Below are positions 54,350 to 64,000 of a stretch of DNA of 64,000 nucleotides, piece after piece. The notes beneath the pieces are model-generated. The model searched no databases. It was given only the letters and a program-made list of their open reading frames with translations, and was not told the DNA's origin. Position numbers and translations under genes: made by a program. Origin of the DNA: Ilyonectria destructans (lineage: Eukaryota; Ascomycota; Sordariomycetes; Hypocreales; Nectriaceae); NCBI GenBank assembly GCA_020740775.1, contig JAHEWK010000009.1:2480001-2544000 (forward strand). The letters run 5' to 3'. The stretch's first letter is position 1; each line of letters begins with the position of its first letter.

Positions 54350-55398
54350 ATGGAAACGTCGGCATTAATATCTCTATATGCGGGTCATAATCCCTACCCC
54401 GTCGGCCAAATTCTACGTCTGAAAGCCGCTCACAGCATTTCGACACTTGGAGACCGGTCAGAGCTGCTAGTACGAGTAAAGCGGCAAAATCGGCCATGGA
54501 CACTCTCTTGTGGCATGGTTGTCGAGAATTTGGAAGACGTGAGCGACTCAGATAATGACCGAAGCCTACGACAGGGTCAAGGGCTTGTAAACGGTCAGGA
54601 GGCATTCCTGAAGCTCTTTGACAGGAGATACGCGCAACAACTCCGAGATGATAACGGTATCGAAGAATGGTCGAATCTTATCGAGCAAGAATTCTTGGAT
54701 GGCGTACGATCCGGGAAGATGGATGAATTCCTACGTAAACTTCACTCCGATAAGAAATTTCAACAAGACACCGAGGATGACTGGGACGCAGCTGAAAACG
54801 AGGCCTTTCTGTGGGCGAGTTGTCAAAGTGTTTCAAAGCTGAAGTTGCAACATATTCCGCCCTAACAAAACACCAAGGAGAGTTCATTCCTCGTCTCCTT
54901 GCCGAAATTACTCTCGATATCTCCCCGCCTGATCTAGCCTTCAGTGCACAACAGCAAGAGCCGTCTCAGGTTAAGGGCATCCTTCTCGAATATCTTCCGG
55001 GCTTTTCTTTGTCTTCAATTGCACAAAATGCTCCCCAGGCGTCATGGCAAAGCATTGTTGACCAGGCCATCAAGATAGTTCATATTTTAGGTGACCACAA
55101 CATTCTCAACACAGATGTTCGTCCCGACAATTTTGTGGTAGTTCCCAAGAGGAGAAGAGCGCAGGCCATGGATGAGGAAAATAGTGCGGAATACCAGGTT
55201 TTCATGATCGACTTTGGTCAATGCAGACTCCGCAGAGAGGATGAGTCGGATGCGGAGTGGGGACGGGCGAAATGGATTCAGGATGAAGAAGGTGCTGTTG
55301 GTGCCGTTATGAGAATGATGCTACGAAAGATTGGCTTTGAGCTTGATTACCGGCCGTCTTGGAGGTATTTGGAATGGGCACCTGGGGAGGATGATTAA
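54350..55398 (+). pseudogene. Kinase-like fold gene with a one-base frameshift
   Basis: From ATG 54350 the first frame runs about 155 codons (METSALISLYAGHNPYPVG, glycine-poor N-lobe, then DDWDAAENEAFLW). At about 54812 the sequence TGGGCGAG forces a shift; with one more G the protein would continue in the frame of ELSKCFKAEVATYSAL, GILLEYLPGFSLSS, NTDVRPDNFVV and FMIDFGQC, ending at 55398. NTDVRPDNF corresponds to the catalytic loop and DFG to the metal-binding loop of kinase-like proteins. The interval is 1049 nt, one short of a multiple of three. Such small fungal kinase-like proteins are common and of unknown target. It is either a pseudogene or a base-call error. Confidence 0.78.
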
Positions 55399-55822
55399 TA
55401 AGGAGTTGTCATGAGGAATAGCAAAGTCCTTTCTGTGGAGTCTATCCGTTTGCATCCTGGTATAACGTCGGGGATCTTTAGGTGCCGAGGTGAAGAGGCC
55501 GAGATATTTTGGATGGAGATTCCCTACTGACGAGGAAATGATCCCTCTGATATGGGCTGGTGCATCGTCACATCTGATATCATGTTTCACACGCATCGTA
55601 CTCCAGTGTATTCCTCTAGTTGGGCTTCAGTTATCACACTGGTGATCTGCAAGACGTAAATCGCAAACATTTATTCGTGGCCTGATGCGGCATCCTCGAG
55701 CTGGCAGGTCAAAAAGAACCATTTTGGCCAACGTCATACGAACGGACGGTGGGAGACTACCGCATAAGAAACGAGCTAGAACTAAATATAAGCCAACCCC
55801 GGCTTTCTCTCAGCTTTCTCCC
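55399..55822. other. Intergenic region between convergent genes
   Basis: About 420 bp between the stops of the kinase-like gene and the permease. No feature recognised. Confidence 0.5.
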
Positions 55823-58003
55823 CTATTGATAGGTCTTGACCGTAACCGACTCAGCCAAATGAGGGACATTGCCTCGATATCGAAGGTTCCCCGCTTCATC
55901 GTGTTCCTCATCCCACCTGGCCACTTCACTCTTTGGTACTCTTACAATACGATGAGTATTGGCTCCATTATCGTCGACGCTTATAGTCTCAGTTCGAATT
56001 TCGTATCCTTTCCATTTCGGGAGTAAATTCATCCAGAAGACGTAGTACAAACCGCACACAATGATGCTTCAACCCAGTCAGTCGGTTGATCGTAGCAGAT
56101 CGGAAAGTCACTTACATGGCAATACCCACAACGCAGTACGTAGCGTACCAGAAACTAACGTCTCCAGCATAGGCTCCGCCCTTCGGTGGCCACCAGGGCA
56201 TAGCGAGGATGAAGACTTGGATGGCATTGTAGAAGACGACAGCGACGTGCCACGCTTTGAAGCCAGACCGGCCAACCCCGGAACGCTTGCGGCGGCGGCG
56301 AAGGATATAGACTCCCACAGCCATGGCTAGATTGAAGATGGCCGAGGGGTAGGTGCTTAAGCTGACAACTGTGAGTGAGTTAGCAAAGCATTCATACCAT
56401 AGGCCTGCTTGCATGTATTACCAAAAGTGAAGGCGTCACCGGCAGGAGGCGCGACGATCATGATAAAGGTCAATACCCATTTCAAGAGGTAGGGGCCTAG
56501 GGGAGTGTTAAATGGCTTTGTGGACACCCAGAAGTTGGTCCAAGGGAGAACGCCTTGTCTGGGGCGGTGTTAGCACATGCGCACAGCTACAGTACCGAGC
56601 CCATCTTAGCTAGGTGATATTTATAGGAATATCTTACCTCCCAATTTCTCGAAGCATTCGTGAGGAGCCGATCAAGACGGCGAGAAGATTGCCGAAGGAG
56701 CTGAGCAACACAAGAAAGTTGAGCACGTTGGCTGCCGCCTTGCTGCCTCCGAAGAGCTTGCTGAAGAAAACGGAAGCCGCAATCTCACTAGCCTCTGCAA
56801 CGGTGATTAGAGAGCAGTCTGTGATGTGAGGAAAGCCCAACCGTACCTTTGAATTCTTCCTTAGGGACCACTGCAAAATAGGCAATGTTGCACAACATGT
56901 ATAGAATGGCGACCACAGTCAAAGAAACAGCGCCGTTTCGCTTCAAGGTGGGGATTGGGTTTTTGATCTCGTTGACCACATTGAACGCGTTCCAGTATCC
57001 AGCATAAGAGAAGACGATGCTGACAAAGGCACTAGCGAGATCATTGCCGTTCGGTGTATCTCCTTCAAATGCGTTGCGGAAGTTGGCTTTCGGGTCCGGA
57101 ATTCGATCTACATTGCCGCCCAGGACAACCAAGCCGGCGATGCTTATGCTGCATACTGAGGTTAATGCCTAATGTCTACGGGCAGTGGGGCGTAGGGTGT
57201 CGGTGTAATTACTTACAAGGTCAATGTCAGGAGTTTGAGGACACCAATAAAGTTGACCAGCCAAAGCGAGTATTTGTTGTGTGCAATGACGAAAATGACA
57301 GCGAGTGTGTACGCAGCAATAGCAACACCTCTCATCTGCCATTCTGTGGGAGTCGAGCCGGTCATTCTCCATAGGTAGCGGGACAGGACGACGGCGTTGC
57401 TGCTACTAAACGACAGCAGCACAGACTGAATCGCAAACGTGACCGGGAAGAAGTGTTTCGGTCGAGGATATGCCTGTTCCAGGTAGACAACCTCGGAGCC
57501 GCTGCGGTTGGGGAAGTAGCTGGCCAGTTCGAGGTAGACGCTGAAGCCAGCGGCAGCCATAAGGAAGCCAATGACCCAAATGAAAAGGGCCAGGCCCACA
57601 GATCCCGCTCTGTTCAAGATACTCGCAGCTATCAAAAAGTCAGTTGGGGCCATGTACCAACGTCACAAAGACACGACTCACGCGTTGAGAAGATACCAGT
57701 GCCAATCATCCTAAGCGCATCGTCAGCTCCCAGCTCCAGAGGCGGTCGCTACCACTTGTCTCACATGTTGATATTCAAGAAGATGACGGTTATCCAGTTG
57801 ACGTGATACCCCAAGGGGGACTTGGCCTCAACAGGAGCACCGACGGCCTCCTGGTAAGATGGTTCGGACCCGTTGCCTCCTTTGACACGTGTGTACGCGA
57901 GCCCTCCATCGTGAATAATGGACGCTTCCGTGTCGCTTGCTTCCGTGTCAACTTCACGGGTCGCTTCAGGCTTGGAGCCTTGAAAAATATTGGCAAAACC
58001 CAT
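55823..58003 (-). CDS. Amino acid permease, LAT/methionine-permease (MUP1-like) type
   Basis: Eight exons (58003-57765, 57710-57682, 57628-57217, 57148-56847, 56794-56638, 56558-56422, 56368-56116, 56066-55823) join in frame to 590 aa, including a 29-nt micro-exon. A hydrophilic N terminus rich in E, T and S precedes TM1 with MIGTGIFSTPASIL, the APC substrate-binding signature. About twelve membrane segments follow, with FSYAGYWNAFNVVNEIKNP (TM6), GSSRMLREIGRQGVLPW and a C-terminal hydrophilic tail after YVFWMNLLPKWKGYE. This matches the high-affinity methionine permease group that imports methionine, cysteine or related amino acids across the plasma membrane. The final splice (IAIIIVCGLYYVF) supplies TM12. 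Subgroup assignment is by pattern. Confidence 0.92.
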
Positions 58004-59080
58004 ATCCGCTACCAGCCAGGGCTGTAGTCCGTTCTGTTAGTTAGAAGACCGGAAAACCTGGTGTGGGTTAATTCTTGCTCAACCTAACACCGTCGTATAT
58101 ATATAGGGTTTGTTTGGGCCGACGCGTATCTCATCCCACTATTTGCGTGAAAAGCAACGCCTATGGCACAATTGCCACAACGTCGCCCGACGATAGCAGT
58201 GCCACGCCTTGATCCCACCGGAAATCTAGCCTCTTTTGACATTCATCCCATGTTCGGGAATCCCACGCCGCCGCCCGACCGCCTCTTACAGCTGGAACGT
58301 TTCGAACTGGAAAGTTGACGCCTTTCTTGGCTTGGTGACCTCATTGACCGTGCTTCGTAGCGCCAACAGGGTGGCTCTAGGGAGTATTTCGGCTAACAGA
58401 TCCAGCATCAACGACATTGCCTCGGATTAATATCGATCATGCTTAGCCTGGGGTATTTTACGTGCTACCTTCCTAAAACGATACTGCTTGCCCGATTCAA
58501 GGTTGGCTGAGAAGGCTAAACGAGGTTTAAATGTGGAGTTGGGTGTCGTGCTCACTGGGATGTTATATGTCATCGGCAAAGCCGAACCAACGAGCGCTTC
58601 GCCAAGCTAAGGGGGGCGAAAATAGAGAGGCAACTCCCGCTAACGGGCCTATAGAAGGTCTCGAACTTTCCGCTTGGGTTTGAACATCCCAGCTTGTTTT
58701 TCAACCTTAATTGAGTCGTGCCGTTTATATAACCGCTTATCGCTAATAGTACAACCCGTCATGCGAAATTCGGCAGTTAATTTCTTCCTTCATTCCATAG
58801 CTTCCCCTATACCCCCAAAGATTATGTAGTAGCTGCAGGTGACTAAGAATCACGCAAAAAGTCTCTGAGCCTGGGTCTAAGACCTAACTACAATCCCATC
58901 TCGTAGGGACGATTGAGCGACTGGGACGAAGTTATCGCCGGACGGCGTTAGTGTTGCTGAGAGCCTCAAGCTGGCCCAGGCTCCCGTTCAGCGTCTGTGC
59001 AACGGTCGTGCTCGCCTATACTATATACATAGTATAGGGTAGACCAGTGCGGTAGTGCTAAAGGGGTAAACCGTTGGCTT
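58004..59080. other. Intergenic region with a short palindrome
   Basis: About 1.1 kb upstream of the permease. The palindrome CTATACTA-6 nt-TAGTATAG occupies 59016-59037. A short plus frame at 58236-58430 shows no domain. Otherwise nothing is recognised. Confidence 0.5.
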
Positions 59081-59763
59081 ATGTTAGCAGAGCGGCTAGG
59101 GCGTCACTTACTGAAGGGTGAGTTACGTCTGGTAATAGAGCATGGCGAACAAAATTTCGAGTTCACGGGGGCGGAGGCTATTACTATCTCCGATGAGCAA
59201 GATCTTCTAGCGATTCCGTCAGAAGACAGAGTATATATAAGCGAATTTGTTAGCGATGACAGGACTGGAAACTCGGAGCCCGTTGATACCCTCCTGCTCT
59301 CGCCTGATGTATTAACCTTGGCCGCACAAGAATACGGAAAACACACGGTGCACCTCTGGCAAGCGGAAGGCGGGAAGTTTATGGGAGAGCTAAAAGCGAC
59401 GATGGGAGAATCAACTCATTCGCTTTCGATCCCAGATCTACGCTCCTTACTACTAGCAGTCCCAGAACTACCCGGACTTAGCGACTCGATAGCGGTGAAT
59501 GCGTGCAAATACTGACGGGGTATTGGAAAGACGTCGAAGGCGTGTCGTTTTCGGCAGACTCACGGTTGCTGGCTACTAAATGTTCCCAAACACGAGCGGG
59601 GGCTATAAGGATCTGGGATGTTAGCAGTGGCCAGATCCTCCAGCAGATTCACGGGAGTGAGTACATGCACTTATCGGTCGTCTTCTCACCCGACTAATCG
59701 CTTGTTGCTGTACAATGCGAAGGTTGTATGGTCACAGACTACGAAGCGTCATTCGAGGGATAA
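59081..59763 (+). pseudogene. WD40-repeat protein remnant
   Basis: Two overlapping frames and a third piece carry WD40-type phrases in order: HTVHLWQAEGGKFMGEL, ILTGYWKDVEGVSFSADSRLL, AIRIWDVSSGQILQQIHG and VFSPD. The first frame ends at TGA near 59512. The text continues one frame over and meets TAA near 59696, after which SLVAVQCEGCMVTDYEASFEG runs to 59763. No NACHT or other domain lies upstream. It looks like the decayed C-terminal propeller of a larger protein such as an NLR-like NWD protein, but only the WD part is visible. Confidence 0.65.
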
Positions 59764-60034
59764 AATAAGGTATCTTCCGAACAAAGCGCCAATATCGAGA
59801 GCGTCGTATGGTTGGCATAGTGGCTCTCTATCCCCGACACAGTCGCAATCCATGCTCCCTTATACCCCCAGCTCGATATTAAACATCATACAATTACGCT
59901 TTCTCCAGTCGGTACTTATTTTATACCGCGCCACATTGCCGGTTCTAAATCGCCCTCGTCAATAGAACTACTCATATTTATACCGGTATAGGCATCAGGA
60001 AACAGTAGGTTATCATTATAGGTTATTTCTTTAG

Positions 60035-60571
60035 AGTATTGCTATTCGCACAACCCTCTTTTGCTAATCGCACAACCTTTTCCACGTGACCACATTTTTT
60101 TCGCCCCGCATTTCGGATCTTCCCCGCTGCACACCAAATTTACAGTGTAAGTCAGGGAACGTTATGAACAACAAGTGAATTTTACAGCTACCAAGATAAC
60201 GCAAGAGCCCGCGAGCCCGGCTGCCCCCAAATCGTTCAAAAAACGCATCTTTGAGGTTTCCCCGTGAAGTTCGTAACTTTGAGCGGCCCGGCTGTTACTC
60301 CGGCGGCTGCCATTGCGGCTGCCACTGTAGCTCTAGGTGCCCCGGCCGCTATGAGGGCTGTGAGGGCTGCGTTGGGGGGAGCTTTGGTGGGCGCTGGTGC
60401 CTAAAGGCTAGCTGGCTGCAGGGGATTTTGCCCTGTAATTCAGGGCGTTCCCCGACGTACACTATAAATTTGGTATGCAGCAAGGAAGACGCTGAATGCG
60501 GGGCGAAAAATGTGGTCACGTGGAAAAGGTTGTGCGATTAGCAAAAGAGGGTTGTGCGAATAGCAATACTC
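60035..60571. mobile_element. MITE-like element, 537 bp, with ~127-bp terminal inverted repeats and 8-bp target duplication
   Basis: The left end GAGTATTGCTATTCGCACAA (60035) is repeated exactly in reverse complement at the right end (60571). The first ~65 bp of the inverted repeats are identical apart from two T in a T-run, and similarity continues to about 60162 and 60447 with scattered changes. Both sides are flanked by TTTCTTTA (60027-60034 and 60572-60579), an 8-bp target duplication as left by hAT-type transposases. TCGCACAACC occurs twice within each repeat. The centre (about 285 bp) is GC-rich and carries an alanine-rich open frame at 60253-60404. No transposase is encoded, so movement would need a partner elsewhere. 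Confidence 0.88.
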
Positions 60572-60840
60572 TTTCTTTAACACTCACTCCGAATTCTTCG
60601 ACACGCGTGAGGGTTGTTATCACACCCAGCCCTACGCAAGCCGCCTGCAGTATACTCGCAATTGCTACATATCTTCTCTCTAATATCAGCGCAAGCAGCA
60701 TGCAGCCCTTCTTATCCGCATGCTCAAGATCAATTCTGTCAGCCATGTCCACTTTTTACTACCCACCCACATCGGGTCCAGCCCATCTCATCCTCGGCGT
60801 CAGAATCCACACCCTCAGCCAGAAGCAGTTGCTTTGCCAC

Positions 60841-61990
60841 CTATTCGTAACTGACTTTGTCTCTCATTTGTCCCATTGCTAGCGATAACGGGGTGCATCT
60901 CGTACTATCCCTTGCGTCCCGGATCACTCTATCGTCGGACAGCAGCCTCTCCACCGTCTTGGGATGGCCGGACTCCGCTGCCACGGACAATGGCGTCTGG
61001 ACCTTCGCATCGACTTGGTTTGGGTTAGCTCCCTTCGCAAGGAGGAGTGGCACGGCGACTTCACGGTCGCCCTTGACCGCCCAGAACAGCAGCGTCCGCC
61101 TATTCTGATCCCTGGTGTGGACGTCTAGTCCTTCCCACTCCAGGAACATCATATAAACAGCAGCGCAGCCGCTCTCCAGGGCATAGGACAGTGCTGTCGT
61201 TCCCGTTTTGTCGCGGGCATTTGGGTCGATGCGGCCGGAGTCTAGCAGGCGGCGTACCACACGCTGGCGGTCTTTCGATCCAACATAAGCATAGGACACG
61301 GCCAACAAGAGCGATCTGCGGTCTTCGCGGTCTCACGCGTTGGGGTCAGCGCCGTCGGTTGCGATCAGGAGTTCCACCCCTTCCGCGAAGCCGCCCTCCA
61401 CCGCCAGGGAGAGTGGCGTCTGGCCGTTCTTGTCCCTCGCATCTGCGTTCGCCTTGTGTGCTAGGAGAAGCCACAGCGTCCCAACCTGATTCCTACCTGC
61501 CGCCTCCAATACAGGCGTTTGTCCTCTCTCGTCTGCAAGGTCGACCATCACACCGACTGTGAAAACAGGGCTGCTACCACGCCTTCGCCTTCATGCCTCT
61601 GTTGTGCGGCGCGCAGAAGGGTGTAGACCCATGTTCACCCTGGGCGTTGACATCAAAACCGCTATTAAGCAGCATCTGTACTACATATTCATGGCCACAC
61701 CCCGCCGCTACGTGCAGCAACGTATCGCCCGATAACTCAATGCCCTGGTCGACTGCCGTATGGGAGAGCATCATCTCACCACTTCGCTATGGCCGTGGAA
61801 CACGGCCAACCACAGCGGGGTCTCTCTTTCGTTCTGTTAATGGCCGGTACTGGCCCATGCCTCAATTCCCTCGTGGGCGAGGAGTAGGCGGGCCATGTTG
61901 CCGTAGCCATGCCTTGCTGCCAGCGATAGCGGCGTATGCCCGACGTTCCCGAAAGTCCCGCTAGAGACTACCTTTTCAACTTTTGCTCTG
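60841..61990 (-). pseudogene. Ankyrin-repeat protein pseudogene
   Basis: Read on the minus strand from about 61990, ankyrin units follow each other: VGHTPLSLAARHGYGNMARL, ETPLWLAVFHGHSEVV, DTLLHVAAGCGHEYVVQMLL, QTPVLEAAGRNQVGTLW, QTPLSLAVEGGFAEGVELLI, TTALSYALESGCAAVYMMFL, RTLLFWAVKGDREVAVPLLL, QTPLSVAAESGHPKTVERLL. The frame is broken by stops after ASTGH and after HSEVVR, by a stop and frameshift near 61570, and by TGA near 61333 (ADPNA, then DREDRRSLL in the same frame, so CGA to TGA). At least eight repeats remain. The N-terminal domain of the original protein is not recognised. Confidence 0.75.
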
Positions 61991-63047
61991 AGTCTTCATC
62001 AAGATGATGTGTCAAGCATCTCGTTCGGCTGATCTAAGGAAATAGTGTTGTTCGACGAGCTTCTGATGAAATAGATAAGAATCCCAGAAAGCCCGAGGAT
62101 AAAGTCGTCAGCACAAGATGCTTAATCCCACCAAAATAAGGCGGCCAGTCATACGTCAACACGTCAGGTCGGAAGTGGCTGGGGCTATACCTGCAGATTC
62201 CAAAATGCCAAATCGATCAAGATATTACACGGAATCCTAGAGCTCAATTTCTATGCTCTCTTCCAGCATCGAAAGCTTAGTGTACACGGTTTACAGTGCG
62301 AGGGGTGCTTATATCGTCTCATTCTAAGTCTAGTTGCGCTGAGCTCGCAAATCGCCAAGTCTCATTGAATTAATCCATTAACCCGCACCTTAGCATCTCC
62401 ACTGTGGCGCGTCTGGCCAATCAATACTCTATTATTGGAAATCCGGCCAAAAAATAGAAACGCTAAGGTACATGAATTAACTAACAGTATGAAGTAACTT
62501 AGGCGATATCGAGCTCTTCATCTAATGAGAGCAGCGAAGTTTCGACGGTAGGAGCTTATCGCTGCGGAATATGAAGCTTAAACAGCCCGTGCTCGCATTC
62601 TAGGTAGTGATCAGCAACTCCCATCTACTCGTGTGCCTAAGGGTTGAAGCACCCCAGCCACTTTCTCTCACCTCTCCGGACATTCCGAAGACATTACCAA
62701 CGTCGATCTCATTATCTGCTATTCTCAGCTTTGACAATTGGAGCCTATTTTATTCACTAGCGCTTACTTGTACAACGACGGTAAGCATGACATGCATGGC
62801 TAGTGATACTGGCGAATAATTTGCGTTCAATTTGGCTGTGGTACGACGCCACCACGCCAATTGTTGAGCCGCCAAGTGGTTGGGGAAAAAGAAAATTACA
62901 CCAGGGCTGTCACTATATGATAAGGGCAAATGCCGTGTTTATACCCCTCATCCCCCTATTTAATAATGGCGCCGGCAGTGTAATATCACCGTCCTTCGCC
63001 CGCCTCACCCGACACATAGGCTGTGATTTCACACGCAATTGTGAGCC
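61991..63047. other. Intergenic region, no gene seen
   Basis: About 1.06 kb between the ankyrin pseudogene and the second P450. A TATA-like tract was not clear. Short frames at 62607-62819 have no domain. Confidence 0.45.
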
Positions 63048-64000
63048 ATGTTCTCAGCGGCACTGGGGACCTTTGTGGTCGGCGCCGTGCTCTGGGCATC
63101 CCTCAGTACACAGTGTCTGGGACCAACGTGCCATCTCTCGCGCGGTATAGCCATTGGCATGGCCTGCAGCACATGGCTTCTGTTCTACAACATTGTTTTG
63201 TATCCTTTCTATCTTAGCCCTCTCCGACATCTTCCGAGCCCCAAGCAGCGCCCCCTTCACCGCCGTTTGCTGGACGAGGCGAGTTACGGAACGCTCGTCA
63301 AATGGATCAACGAAATACCCAATGACGGTCTGATCCGCTACTACGGCTTTCTCAATGCAGAGCGAGTCCTTGTTACGACGCCGCAAGGCTGCAAAGATGT
63401 CCTGCAGACCCAAGGATACAACTATATCAAGCTCCCGTGGGCGTTGGAGGTGATGGGTCAATTTGCGCCTCGCGGTATCCTTGTTGCACCGCCCCACAGG
63501 CACAAAGTATGTTTTTCCCACGCCCAATTGATCGACGAGCGAACTAATTCTTTGCCACAGATTGATAGAAAGCTCCTTCAACCAGCATTCAAGTTCAAAT
63601 ACATCAAGAGCTTATCGCCGATATTTTGGGCTGAGGGGGCCAAGTTTCTCAATGTCATCGAGAAAGAACTCCGTGATGCTGGAACTGGCATCATAGACAT
63701 TGGAGCAAGACTCCATCACGTCACCTTGGACATTATCACACTGACCTCTTTCGGGGCTTCCATCGATGCTGTCGAGAACCCAACCTCGGCAAGAGTCAAG
63801 CACTTTAGAAACCTCTTTGCAACCAAGAGGGACCATTTGATATATCGCCGGAATGCGTTTATTCTCCCATATTTCATCTATCGACGACTACCAGTCAAAG
63901 CCAGACACGAGATCATGACGGCGCGGGATGTGATTGCGGATTTTATCCGCCCGTTGATTCAACAGCGACGGAGAGATGCGAAAGATGCAAAGGAGGGAAC
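63048..64000 (+). CDS. Cytochrome P450 monooxygenase, 5' part (cut by window end)
   Basis: Exon 1 (63048-63506) and the start of exon 2 (63561 onward, beyond 64000) are present, giving about 300 residues. Two N-terminal hydrophobic segments (FVVGAVLWASL and GIAIGMACSTWLLFYNIVLYPFY) precede the hinge SPLRHLPSPK. The C-helix region reads HRHKIDRKLLQPAFKFKYIKSL, a normal P450 block, and HHVTLDIITLTSFGASIDAVEN corresponds to the E/F region. The I-helix, ExxR and heme-cysteine loop would lie outside the window, so integrity cannot be judged. It is a different subfamily from the P450 at 13452-15261. Confidence 0.88.
   Translation, partial: MFSAALGTFVVGAVLWASLSTQCLGPTCHLSRGIAIGMACSTWLLFYNIVLYPFYLSPLRHLPSPKQRPLHRRLLDEASYGTLVKWINEIPNDGLIRYYGFLNAERVLVTTPQGCKDVLQTQGYNYIKLPWALEVMGQFAPRGILVAPPHRHKVCFSHAQLIDERTNSLPQIDRKLLQPAFKFKYIKSLSPIFWAEGAKFLNVIEKELRDAGTGIIDIGARLHHVTLDIITLTSFGASIDAVENPTSARVKHFRNLFATKRDHLIYRRNAFILPYFIYRRLPVKARHEIMTARDVIADFIRPLIQQRRRDAKDAKEG

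Overview
The window is chromosomal DNA of a filamentous ascomycete (Pezizomycotina), probably plant-associated. Genes are split by introns of about 48-81 nt with GT-AG ends and CTAAC-type branch sites, one with GC-AG ends. Coding density is moderate and gene order is not operonic. The families present (GH10, GH62, GH6-CBM1, GH16, an NPP1-type secreted protein, HET, NmrA, BTB, LaeA-like methyltransferase, monocarboxylate MFS) are typical of Sordariomycetes-like or related genomes. I cannot name the species.

Layout. 0.1-8 kb: a zinc-less MDR oxidoreductase, then a divergent xylan-degrading pair (GH10 xylanase and GH62 arabinofuranosidase sharing about 650 bp of promoter), then an eight-exon DapA/HOGA-family gene whose Schiff-base lysine is methionine. 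8-16 kb: an NmrA-like protein, a secreted NPP1-type protein, a P450 and an ankyrin-type protein. 18-26 kb: a BTB-like protein, a secreted DUF8021-like protein, a zinc-finger REX4-like exonuclease and a LaeA-like methyltransferase. 28-41 kb: a GH6 cellobiohydrolase with CBM1, a second NmrA-like protein, a zinc alcohol dehydrogenase, a GH16 glucanase, a broken beta-lactamase-family gene lying between two diverged direct repeats, an intronless bacterial-looking GH20 hexosaminidase and a GNAT acetyltransferase. 41-53 kb: an MFS transporter preceded by three ~106-bp tandem repeats, a TALE homeodomain plus C2H2 regulator, a HET gene stopped by a single TAA, and a secreted S41 peptidase followed by an orphan subtilase fragment. 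53-64 kb: a small broken gene, a kinase-like gene with a one-base frameshift, a methionine-type amino acid permease, WD40 and ankyrin pseudogenes on either side of a 537-bp MITE with a perfect 8-bp target duplication, and the 5' part of a second P450.

How it fits together. Secreted enzymes for xylan, cellulose and beta-glucan, with the NPP1-type protein and the S41 peptidase, suggest growth on plant tissue. P450s, reductases, a LaeA-like methyltransferase and a transporter are scattered through the window, but no PKS, NRPS or terpene synthase backbone is present, so I do not call a metabolite cluster. From 34 kb onward there are seven broken genes or gene fragments, diverged repeats and a MITE. 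This looks like fast-turnover accessory DNA, and some of the changes (C-to-T type stops, an AT-shifted repeat copy) resemble repeat-induced point mutation.
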